This document shows, piece by piece, positions 1 through 6,419 of a stretch of DNA of 6,577 nucleotides (the stretch's first letter is position 1; every line of letters begins with the position of its first letter). This stretch comes from an uncultured Clostridia bacterium (GTDB lineage Bacteria; Bacillota; Clostridia; Oscillospirales; Oscillospiraceae): assembly GCA_947169005.1 (NCBI GenBank), contig CAMVOG010000137.1, forward strand, positions 1 through 6,577, read 5' to 3'. Below the pieces are notes generated by a model. That model was not told the DNA's origin. It saw only the letters and a list, made by a program, of their open reading frames with translations, and made no database searches. The translations under genes were made by a program, and so were the position numbers.

Positions 1-700
1 CACGGGGCGGCGTCCCATCCACAAAGGCGGTCCTGCGCAGAAGAGCCCCCTCGCCGGGCTCCTTCTTTTCGCCTCGTTTTCCTGTATTGTAATACTCCGG
101 CAGGAGCCAAAAGCTCGCCTCGATCATATCTCCCTCATGGGCTGTCTCGGGAATACTGAACCCGAGTTCCTCCGTCAAAAGATCCGACAAGGGCCCTGTG
201 TCCGATGGGTTCATAATCTCTCTCGGCACGGTGCTGTACCATTCGATCGTTTTATCCAGATACCGTTCCCCCGTCGTGAGGTTCACGATGCTGAATCGCT
301 GGCTTGCCGCGTCGCGCCTGATCATGGGAAATCGCCATTTCCCCAGGACCGCATTGGGAGAGACGGAATCCCGCTCCGGGTGATAGCTCTCGTCCTGCAC
401 CAGCGGGTTCCCGCCGCAGAGCCCCTGTACGCCATTGCTTATAACGCCCAGCGCCGTTCTGCCCAGCCTACCGTCAAAAGTACTGGTGCCGTCGTTCACG
501 CCGCCGGGAGCGGCTGACAAGACATAGGCATGGCTGCCGAGATAGCGATCCTGATACTGGCCATCCAGCTCGATGATCTCACAGAACATGGAGGGGTCGC
601 CCCAGTTGCCGTAGAAGGCCAGCAGGGGAATGGAGTGGGTGGAAGCCAGCAGGCCCTCGCCGTCCGCCTCCGGGGCGGCGAAAACGTAGCCCTGCATATA
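1..700 (-). other. Distal part of the protease gene with lower GC and different codon use
   Basis: A hand count gives 279 G+C in the 480 bases 61-540 (58%) against 177 in the 240 bases 721-960 (74%). In frame, ACA occurs three times, CGA three times and ATA once below about position 445; I found none of these codons in the rest of the gene. The reading frame stays open and the protein still resembles the family's C-terminal region, so this looks like a replaced homologous segment rather than a break. The boundary is gradual (541-720 is about 62%). Confidence 0.65.
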
Positions 701-3310
701 GGTTCCCTTGGGATAGTGGGTTTCCAGCCAGGCCGCGGCGTCCGCCGTCAGCCGCAGGGAGGCCGTCACGTGGGCGCTGCCCCCGGCGGGCACCCTTACG
801 CGGCTGCCCGCCGCGTCCCCGCCGAAGACGGCGGTGGAGGCCAGCGGCGCGGTGGAGAGGGCGGCGTACTCCGCCGTCTGCTCGGGATAGAGGGTGGAGG
901 CGTCCGTAAACACGTCCTGGGTGAAGAGCTCCGCCGAAAGGGCGTAGCTCCTGTCCCTGCCGTCCGTGTTATAGATGGTGAAGCCCAGCTCGTAGGCGCC
1001 CGTCCGCTCCGGATCGTCCCCCAGCTCCGCCTTGACCTTGCCGTCGGCGGCGGAGGGGGTGGAGGCGGCGTCCATGAGGATGTAGGAGCCCGCGCTCACC
1101 GCGGCGGCGGGGTCAACGAGGCCCGCGCCCTGCCGCAAAACGGGATAGTAATGCCCGTTCTCATCCTTCATGGGAACGGCGGTGGACATGAGCAGGGACT
1201 GGACGAGCTGACGGCCCGTGCGGCCCGTGGCCGCCTCCAGCCCCGTCTCCCGGATAAACTGGCTCACCAGGGCCGCCGCCCCGGCCACCTGGGGAGAGGC
1301 CATGGAGGTGCCGCTGTTGGTCTTATACAGATTCGTTTCCGCCGCGTCGCCCCGGACGGAGTAGATGCCGCCGCCGGGGGCCGTGATCTCCGGCTTCAGG
1401 GCCAGGTCGCCCGTGGTGCCCCAGGAGCTGAAGCTGCTCATGGTGTACCAGCCGTCCTCGCTGGGCTGGGCGAAGGGAACAGCGTTTTTCTTGATGACCA
1501 GACGACCCACATAATAGGAGTTATCGTCGTCATCCAGCCGCTTTTCGCCCGCGTTGCGCAGCTCCACGCCCACTTGCCGCGTCACCGCCGCGACAGGGGC
1601 CGTCCCCGTATAGGCCGTCAGGTCCATGTTGATGGTGCCGGGCTCGTTGTTATAGATGATCGTGCCCACCGCTCCGCAGGAAACGGCCAGGTCCGCCTTG
1701 TCGGAAAAGGCAACGCCGTTGCCGCGGGAGATGACGGCGAGCTTTCCCTCCAGGTCGATAAAATCGAAGTCGCCGGGCTCGCCGTAGCCCTCGATCAACA
1801 CGTACTCGTACTCCGTGCCGCTGCCGTCCGCGGAGGTATCCAGCGTCGCCAGCGGCTCGTTGGAATAGCTGGTTTCGTTATACACGACGGGCTGCAGGCC
1901 GCCGCCCGCGCTCCGGTAGTTCAGCGTGTCCAGGGAGACCTGGCCCGCGTTCTCCACGGAGGCCACCGTCAGGCTGTTGGTGTAGCTGCCGGGGGAGCCC
2001 ATGGTATCGTACATTACGTCGTCGGTATAGAGGTAGCCGTTGGTCCGGGCGGCGTAGGCCCACTGATAGGCGTTGCCCGCGGAAACGCAGACCACGGCCC
2101 CGGCCTTTTCCAGCCCCTCCATGACCTCCTGGTATACCGCGGCGTCCGAAAATCCGTTCAGGGAAGAGCCCAGGGAGAGATTGATGGAATCTGCCCCCAG
2201 GAGGACAGCGTCCTCAATGGCGGCCATATAGTCCGCGGTATAAGCGCCTCCGTTCTTGCCGAAGACCTTCATCACGAGGAGCTGGGCATCCGGGGCCTGC
2301 CCCACCACCTTGGCGGCCTCCATCGCGCTGACGAAACCACCCTCCCCGTCGGGCAGATAGCGGTTGGCCGCCGCGATGCCGCCCACGTGGGAGCCGTGGT
2401 CCGTCTGGGAATCCTCGTCGTGGGTCAGATAGAGGTTGTTATCCACGTAGTTGAAGCCGAAGGGCACCTTGGTGCTGACGAAGCAGGTCTCCGGGGCGGC
2501 AGGCGACATGGTCTTTTGAAAGGCGTTGAGCTTTGACGCCACGGCCCGGATGCCCTCGACGTCCAGCAGCCCGTAATCGGCCACGGTTTTCCCGGCCTCC
2601 GCCGCGTCCTCCGCCAGGGCGTAGTCGAAGGCGGCGGCGTCGAAGGATTGGTGATCCAGGTCCAGGCCCGTGTCGATGATGGCGATACGGCTGCCCGCGC
2701 CGTTATAACCCGCCGCCCAGGCGGTGCTGGCATGGGTCATGTCCGTGGCGATGGCCATGTTGGGCTCGTTCACCGTCTCCACCGGCTCCGGGGCCTCATA
2801 GCGGGTCTCCTCCACCACGGTCCTGACGCCGGGCGTCTGCCGGATGGTCTCCAGGTCGCCGAAGCGCACGTTGGCGGAGATGATGTTGGCCGCCAGGGTC
2901 AGATTCCACTGCACGTCCAGGCTCCGCCCGGTCCGCCGCTCGATGCCGGCGGTCACGGCGGCCTGGGCGTTCATAAGCCGCTGCCGCAGGGCGTCGGCCT
3001 CGGCGTTTTCCCCGATGCCCATAACGGAATAGCCCTGCCCGATGACGGAGGGCTGCTCCAGCACGATGGACACGCGCACCGACTCTGCCGGGGAGCGGCT
3101 CTCCCGCTCGACGGCGGCAGACTGCGCCGGGGCCAGGGCCTCCGCCAGGGAGGTCGTGACCGCGCCGTTTTCCACCTGTCTGAAGCGCACGCCCGGCACG
3201 GCGCTCTCCGCCTCCGGCTCCGCGGCCCAGGCCGGGATGGCCGGGGAGAGCAGCAGGGCCAGCAGCAGGAACAGGGCGCAGGCGCGTTTCAATCCTCTGT
3301 TTTTGCTCAT
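1..3310 (-). CDS. Secreted subtilisin-family (S8) serine protease with PA insert, 3' end outside the window
   Basis: Exported serine endopeptidase of the cell-envelope (lactocepin/C5a-peptidase-like) S8 type; 1103 codons are visible with no stop before the left edge. Residues 1-29 form a signal peptide (basic start, Leu-rich core, AWA cleavage site). Residues about 77-174 resemble an I9-type propeptide. The catalytic triad is readable: Asp213 in IIDTGLD, His305 in DHGSHVGG, Ser669 in SGTSMASP, with the oxyanion Asn413 in SAGNA. A PA (protease-associated) domain lies at about 480-590, between Asn413 and Ser669. A C5a-peptidase-like Fn3 region follows from about 760, then a C-terminal region containing GGNPLVQDE and ASFWLLPEYY, which I recall from similar Clostridial S8 proteins. 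The ATG at 3310 has GGAGG nine bases upstream and overlaps the regulator stop. The Asp-His spacing (92 residues) exceeds that of classical subtilisin (32). Codon use changes in the distal part. Substrate, and any wall-anchoring or dockerin module beyond the edge, are unknown. Sure of the family, not of the role. Confidence 0.95.
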   Translation of the reverse strand, partial: MSKNRGLKRACALFLLLALLLSPAIPAWAAEPEAESAVPGVRFRQVENGAVTTSLAEALAPAQSAAVERESRSPAESVRVSIVLEQPSVIGQGYSVMGIGENAEADALRQRLMNAQAAVTAGIERRTGRSLDVQWNLTLAANIISANVRFGDLETIRQTPGVRTVVEETRYEAPEPVETVNEPNMAIATDMTHASTAWAAGYNGAGSRIAIIDTGLDLDHQSFDAAAFDYALAEDAAEAGKTVADYGLLDVEGIRAVASKLNAFQKTMSPAAPETCFVSTKVPFGFNYVDNNLYLTHDEDSQTDHGSHVGGIAAANRYLPDGEGGFVSAMEAAKVVGQAPDAQLLVMKVFGKNGGAYTADYMAAIEDAVLLGADSINLSLGSSLNGFSDAAVYQEVMEGLEKAGAVVCVSAGNAYQWAYAARTNGYLYTDDVMYDTMGSPGSYTNSLTVASVENAGQVSLDTLNYRSAGGGLQPVVYNETSYSNEPLATLDTSADGSGTEYEYVLIEGYGEPGDFDFIDLEGKLAVISRGNGVAFSDKADLAVSCGAVGTIIYNNEPGTINMDLTAYTGTAPVAAVTRQVGVELRNAGEKRLDDDDNSYYVGRLVIKKNAVPFAQPSEDGWYTMSSFSSWGTTGDLALKPEITAPGGGIYSVRGDAAETNLYKTNSGTSMASPQVAGAAALVSQFIRETGLEAATGRTGRQLVQSLLMSTAVPMKDENGHYYPVLRQGAGLVDPAAAVSAGSYILMDAASTPSAADGKVKAELGDDPERTGAYELGFTIYNTDGRDRSYALSAELFTQDVFTDASTLYPEQTAEYAALSTAPLASTAVFGGDAAGSRVRVPAGGSAHVTASLRLTADAAAWLETHYPKGTYMQGYVFAAPEADGEGLLASTHSIPLLAFYGNWGDPSMFCEIIELDGQYQDRYLGSHAYVLSAAPGGVNDGTSTFDGRLGRTALGVISNGVQGLCGGNPLVQDESYHPERDSVSPNAVLGKWRFPMIRRDAASQRFSIVNLTTGERYLDKTIEWYSTVPREIMNPSDTGPLSDLLTEELGFSIPETAHEGDMIEASFWLLPEYYNTGKRGEKKEPGEGALLRRTAFVDGTPPR

Positions 3311-3324
3311 AATCCGTTTCCTCC
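3307..3324 (-). promoter_or_regulatory. Protease ribosome-binding site inside the regulator gene, with ATGA start-stop overlap
   Basis: GGAGG at 3320-3324 lies nine bases before the protease ATG (3308-3310) and itself encodes part of the two glycines near the regulator's C-terminus. The regulator's TGA (3307-3309) shares bases with that ATG. This is the classical arrangement for translational coupling, in which ribosomes ending one gene start the next. Confidence 0.88.
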
Positions 3325-4161
3325 AGATTCTGCACGATCTTCCGTCCGGCGCTTTACCGGAACGAAAATGCTGTTTTCACCGTTCAGATAATATTCATAG
3401 CTCAGGCGCTTCCGGTCCACCGTCCAGGGGGATTCGGGCAGCCATTGCCGCAGGGCATAGAACCAGGTGGCATGCACCGCCTCGCTCAGCTCCTGGTTGC
3501 GCGCCGCCTCGGGCAGCCGGAAGCGGGCAAAGCACCCGCCGGGGACCCAGGCCGCCTCCATGGCCGAGGGGACATAGCTCTGTCTCGGGACCGTGGGGCC
3601 GATGAGATAATAGCCCTCTCCCGGCGGCCCGATCCACAGCCCCACCGTATCCGCGCCGCCGCCGATCCGCTTGTACTCTCTGTCGCTGACCCAGGGGAAA
3701 TCCCGGCCAAGCCAGAAAGCGCCCAGTTCTTCTTCCTTCCCCGCCCGGCGCTCTCCCGTCTCAAAGGCCCAGCCCACCACATAGAAGCCCGGTTTTTCCG
3801 CCAGCTCCGGCTCCCGCATCAGAACGCGGCCCCGGCTGGCGGCGTATTGGGAGGAGCTGACGCCGTATTCCTCCAAAAAGGCCTTGTTGAAGCCGGAAAG
3901 GGTCTCAAAGCCCGCGATCTCCACAGCCTCGGAGATTCGGCCCGTCTCCCGCAGGACGCGGGCGGCGCGGAAGAGCCTCCGCAGGCGGATATAGTGGTGG
4001 ACGGAATAGCCGGTGATCTCCCGAAAGAGCTTGCGAAAGGTGGAATAGGCATAGCCGTAGCTTGCCGCGAGCTTCTCCGGGTCGATCTTCTCCGACAGCC
4101 GTTCCTCTATATCCCGCCTGCAGGTCTGCAGGAGGGCCCATTTTTCTTCCCGTTCATTCAT
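3307..4161 (-). CDS. AraC-family regulator with GyrI-like effector-binding domain (Rob-type layout)
   Basis: Cytoplasmic transcription factor of 284 residues. Residues about 20-110 are an AraC DNA-binding domain with two helix-turn-helix units: the first around LAASYGYAYSTFRKLFRE, the second around EAVEIAGFETLSGFNKAF, followed by the family's usual EYGVSSSQY end. Residues about 118-272 resemble the GyrI-like/effector-binding fold, with the VPGGCFARF strand and the closing YEYYLNGENSIFVPVKRR segment. HTH first and ligand domain second is the layout of Rob and related drug- or metabolite-sensing activators, the reverse of AraC itself. The ATG at 4161 is chosen because GGAGAAGG sits just before it; a TTG at 4176 in the same frame would add five residues but has no comparable ribosome site. 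The gene starts 11 bases after the anchor gene stops and its TGA overlaps the protease ATG, so it is probably co-transcribed with both. The ligand and target promoters cannot be read from the sequence. Confidence 0.93.
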   Translation of the reverse strand: MNEREEKWALLQTCRRDIEERLSEKIDPEKLAASYGYAYSTFRKLFREITGYSVHHYIRLRRLFRAARVLRETGRISEAVEIAGFETLSGFNKAFLEEYGVSSSQYAASRGRVLMREPELAEKPGFYVVGWAFETGERRAGKEEELGAFWLGRDFPWVSDREYKRIGGGADTVGLWIGPPGEGYYLIGPTVPRQSYVPSAMEAAWVPGGCFARFRLPEAARNQELSEAVHATWFYALRQWLPESPWTVDRKRLSYEYYLNGENSIFVPVKRRTEDRAESGGNGL

Positions 4162-4176
4162 GTCCTTCTCCGTCAA
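4162..4176 (-). promoter_or_regulatory. Ribosome-binding site that decides the regulator start
   Basis: GGAGAAGG at 4164-4171 precedes the ATG at 4159-4161, with six bases between GGAG and ATG. It begins just after the anchor gene's TGA (4173-4175). A TTG at 4174-4176 overlaps that stop in the regulator frame, but only a weak GGCGGA precedes it, too close to serve well, so the ATG is preferred. Confidence 0.75.
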
Positions 4177-6401
4177 TCCGCCAAAATCATGTCACTGAAC
4201 CGGTGCAGGACCGCCGCCAGCTCCGCGCGGACGGCGCTTCCCCGCGGGGCCAGAAGGCCCTGTCCCCGCCCGCGGATCAGGCCCTCGGCCACCGCCCAGC
4301 GCATGGCGCGCCCGGCAAAGGGTGAGAGGGAATCCAGGTCCGTAAAGCTCGTCAGCTCGCAGCTGCCGCCGCAGTCCAGGCCCTTGTGGCGGGCGTAGCG
4401 GTAAAGCAGCGTGACAAGCTGTTCTCTCGTCAGCAGATCGTCCGGGCCGAAGCGCCCGTCGCCGTAGCCCTCCGCCAGGCCGATCTCCGCCGCCCAGGCG
4501 AGGGCTTCCCCATACCAGCTTCCGGGGGCCGCGTCCGTAAAGGGCGGGGAGCCCGCCGTCCGCGGGCTGCCCTCCAGCCGGTACAGCACCGTGACGAGCA
4601 TGGCGCGGGTCGTCAGGCCCCGGGGAGAGAAGCTCGTCTCCCCCGTGCCGCGCATCAGCCCATGCTCCACGCAATAGGCCACGTCCCCGGCAAACCAGTT
4701 GTCCTCCGTCACGTCCTCAAAGAAACGGGCCGCCGCAGGCTCCGCCTCCTCCCGGCCGGGCTCTTCCTCCGGCGCGGGGTCCTCCCCGCCGCCGTGGAGG
4801 GCCGCGTAAGCCTCGGGGCTGATATCCGCCGCCAGCAGCCAGCGCCCGTAGAGGGGCGCGCCGGGGGTCTCCTCCTGGGTATAATCGTCGCAGTAGTGCC
4901 AGATCACGGCGTCCCCGTCCTCCAGCACATAGTCCCCCAGCGTCACGCCGGGGTGCTTTCCGTTCACCGTATACATCCAGCCGGAGACGCCGCCGTTGTC
5001 GCCGTTGGCCAGCACGAAGCCGCCCAGCACGGCGGGGGCCGTCACGCTGTTCACAAAGCCGCTCTCCGCCCCGCTCTGGGCCAGCCCGGCCTCCGCCAGG
5101 CCCAGCAGGAAAAGCTCCTTGGCCGTCGTTCCCTTTGGCAGGGTGTACAGGGTGGTGGGGATCCAGGTGACGTAGGCCGCGTGCGCCCCCTCCCCGTGAA
5201 GGCTGTCCCCCACCAGCCGCTGGGAGACGCGGATCGTCTCCGCCGCGGGCGGCTCAGCGGGGCCGGGCGCGGCCGCCCGGATGGTGACGGACCCGCTCTG
5301 CAGGCTAAAGGGCACATTCTCCAGGGCGGCGTTGTAAATATTCTCCGGATCGCAGCGGAGCTGAACGGGGCAGTCCCCCGCCGCCGCGCCCTCCAGAACG
5401 CGGAAGCGCAGCACAGCCAGCAGGCCGTTTCCCAGACAGTCCTCCGCGGCGGTGGAATCCTCCCAGTAAAGGATGAAGGGATCAGCCCCCAGATGGTCGC
5501 TGAAGGTGGCGTGGGGCAGCAGCCCCGCGTCCTCCGCCGCCACCAGCTCCAGGCGGCTGCGGTCATAGCGCAGCTCCAGCAGCATGGAAACGACGCCCGG
5601 GTTGTTTTCCAGGCGCAGGCTCAGCTCCACCTCCCCGCCGGGCTCCGCCGTCCCATCGGACAGGCTCAGCAGCGGCGCGGGGCCCTCCGGGGGCGTTTCC
5701 GCCTCCACCTCCCGCCGCTGCTCCGTGAAGCACGGCGCGGTAAAGCGGACGGTATAGACGGTTTTCCCCGCCTCCTCCGTGATCACGGCCGGGGCCTCCT
5801 CGCTCTCCCGCTCGCCGCAGCCCGCGCAGAGGCGGGAGGCGGTGCAGGCGCTCAGGTCCTCCCGCCAGTCATAGCTCGGCTCGCCCCAGCTATGCTCGTG
5901 GGCGGGCTCCCCGCCCGTGATCGTCACGCGGCCCTCGCCCAGGGCAAAGGGTACGTCTTCCATGCGGTAGTTATAAACGTTTTCGGGCTTGGCGCTCAGC
6001 CACACCCGGGCGCTGCCCCCTTCCCCCGTCACCCGGTAGCGGAGCGTCGCCAGCACGCCGCTGTCCCTCAGATCCGCGGCGGCGGTGGAGGCCTCCCACA
6101 TCATCACGAAGGGGTACGTGTCCCAGCGGTCCGAGAACAGGCCGTTGGGCAGGAGGCCCGCGTCCTCCGCGGACACCAGCTCCAGCGCCTCCCGGTCATA
6201 TTCCAGCTCCAGCGCCGCGGATATGAGCCCGGGATTCTCCTCCAGGCTGAGCGTGAGCTCCACCGTTTCCCCCGCCCCGGCCTCGCCGGAGGACAGGGCA
6301 AAGCGCGCCTCCCCTGTCCCCGCCGCCAGGGCGGGGCAGAGCAGGGCCAGCAGCAGGGCCGCGCAAAGCAGCAGCCCCAGCGATCTTTTGAAGCATGCCA
6401 T
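4173..6401 (-). CDS. Cohesin- and SLH-domain cell-surface anchor (scaffoldin-like) with DUF4430 module
   Basis: Exported, wall-bound protein of 742 residues. Residues 1-27 are a signal peptide (Leu/Ala core, CPALAA cleavage region). Two cohesin modules follow, at about 31-163 and 243-375, each with the NPG motif, a YDR strand, an EDAGLLP turn and a closing PENxYN...VPF...VTI strand; cohesins bind dockerins. Between them (168-235) is a small module with His168, His170, Cys186, Cys192, Cys195 and Cys224, like linker repeats of Clostridial surface proteins. Residues about 400-505 match DUF4430 (beta-grasp, transcobalamin C-terminus-like) through SGWMYTVNGKHPG and GDAVIWHY. An acidic Pro/Glu linker (540-556) leads to three SLH repeats (560-737), which hold proteins to pyruvylated wall polymer. 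The ATG at 6401 follows AGGAAGGG by five bases and starts 18 bases after a dockerin gene. By domain content it is an anchoring scaffoldin with two docking sites; which dockerins it binds is unknown. Confidence 0.94.
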   Translation of the reverse strand: MACFKRSLGLLLCAALLLALLCPALAAGTGEARFALSSGEAGAGETVELTLSLEENPGLISAALELEYDREALELVSAEDAGLLPNGLFSDRWDTYPFVMMWEASTAAADLRDSGVLATLRYRVTGEGGSARVWLSAKPENVYNYRMEDVPFALGEGRVTITGGEPAHEHSWGEPSYDWREDLSACTASRLCAGCGERESEEAPAVITEEAGKTVYTVRFTAPCFTEQRREVEAETPPEGPAPLLSLSDGTAEPGGEVELSLRLENNPGVVSMLLELRYDRSRLELVAAEDAGLLPHATFSDHLGADPFILYWEDSTAAEDCLGNGLLAVLRFRVLEGAAAGDCPVQLRCDPENIYNAALENVPFSLQSGSVTIRAAAPGPAEPPAAETIRVSQRLVGDSLHGEGAHAAYVTWIPTTLYTLPKGTTAKELFLLGLAEAGLAQSGAESGFVNSVTAPAVLGGFVLANGDNGGVSGWMYTVNGKHPGVTLGDYVLEDGDAVIWHYCDDYTQEETPGAPLYGRWLLAADISPEAYAALHGGGEDPAPEEEPGREEAEPAAARFFEDVTEDNWFAGDVAYCVEHGLMRGTGETSFSPRGLTTRAMLVTVLYRLEGSPRTAGSPPFTDAAPGSWYGEALAWAAEIGLAEGYGDGRFGPDDLLTREQLVTLLYRYARHKGLDCGGSCELTSFTDLDSLSPFAGRAMRWAVAEGLIRGRGQGLLAPRGSAVRAELAAVLHRFSDMILAD
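4191..4724 (-). repeat. Triplet of SLH repeats at the anchor C-terminus
   Basis: Three units start at FEDVTEDNW (residue 560), FTDAAPGSW (621) and FTDLDSLSP (686), and end in LYRLEG, LYRYA and LHRFS. The wall-polymer-binding TRAE-like motif reads TRAM, TREQ and VRAE in the three units. The last unit is preceded by a Cys677/Cys681 pair that could form a small disulfide loop. Three SLH units is the usual number for stable wall binding. Confidence 0.92.
5277..6311 (-). repeat. Tandem pair of cohesin modules separated by a Cys/His linker module
   Basis: The first cohesin is encoded by about 6311-5913 and the second by about 5675-5277, with the linker module at about 5900-5697. In a gap-free hand alignment of anchor residues 44-124 with 255-335, 48 of 81 positions are identical, so the modules probably arose by internal duplication. 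They share the EDAGLLP turn, FSD, STAA and the PEN-YN motif, and so may accept the same or similar dockerins. Confidence 0.85.
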
Positions 6402-6419
6402 GGGTTCCCTTCCTTTCCG
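6402..6419 (-). promoter_or_regulatory. 18-base intergenic spacer with ribosome-binding site of the anchor gene
   Basis: The whole spacer between the dockerin-gene stop and the anchor-gene ATG is purine-rich on the coding strand and contains AGGAAGGG at 6407-6414, five bases from the ATG. There is no room for a promoter or terminator, so the two genes are very likely on one transcript. Confidence 0.85.

Noticed and set aside
1055..1120. GC-rich run of GGCGGC-type triplets that looks like a DNA repeat.
   Set aside because: It encodes Ala-rich sequence (DAASTPSAADG and DPAAAVSAG) in the protease frame; codon bias explains it.
530..2536. A 668-codon open frame on the plus strand.
   Set aside because: It is antisense to the protease, whose catalytic motifs and frame are unambiguous. 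Its product is Gly/Ala/Val/His/Arg-rich with no recognisable domain, as expected when a gene with G/C at most third positions is read backwards.
3307..3330. Possible terminator or promoter between regulator and protease.
   Set aside because: There is no intergenic space, no hairpin followed by a T run on the coding strand, and no recognisable -35/-10 pair.
2796..3335. A 179-codon minus-strand frame overlapping the protease start.
   Set aside because: It is a shifted frame of the protease. The true frame encodes a signal peptide, propeptide and triad, whereas this one is a low-complexity Gly/Arg/Ala product.
4162..4176. TTG at 4174-4176 as the regulator start, giving a TTGA overlap with the anchor stop.
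   Set aside because: The in-frame ATG five codons later has a much better placed GGAGAAGG, and the five extra residues are not part of the HTH domain.
3445..4398. A 317-codon open frame on the plus strand.
   Set aside because: It is antisense to the AraC-type regulator and the anchor's SLH end, has no good ribosome site and no recognisable domain.
5051..5566. Minus-strand open frame within the anchor gene (171 codons), with similar ones at 4192-4674 and 6104-6396.
   Set aside because: They are out-of-frame shadows of the cohesin and SLH coding sequence, rich in Arg, Pro and Ala, without domains.
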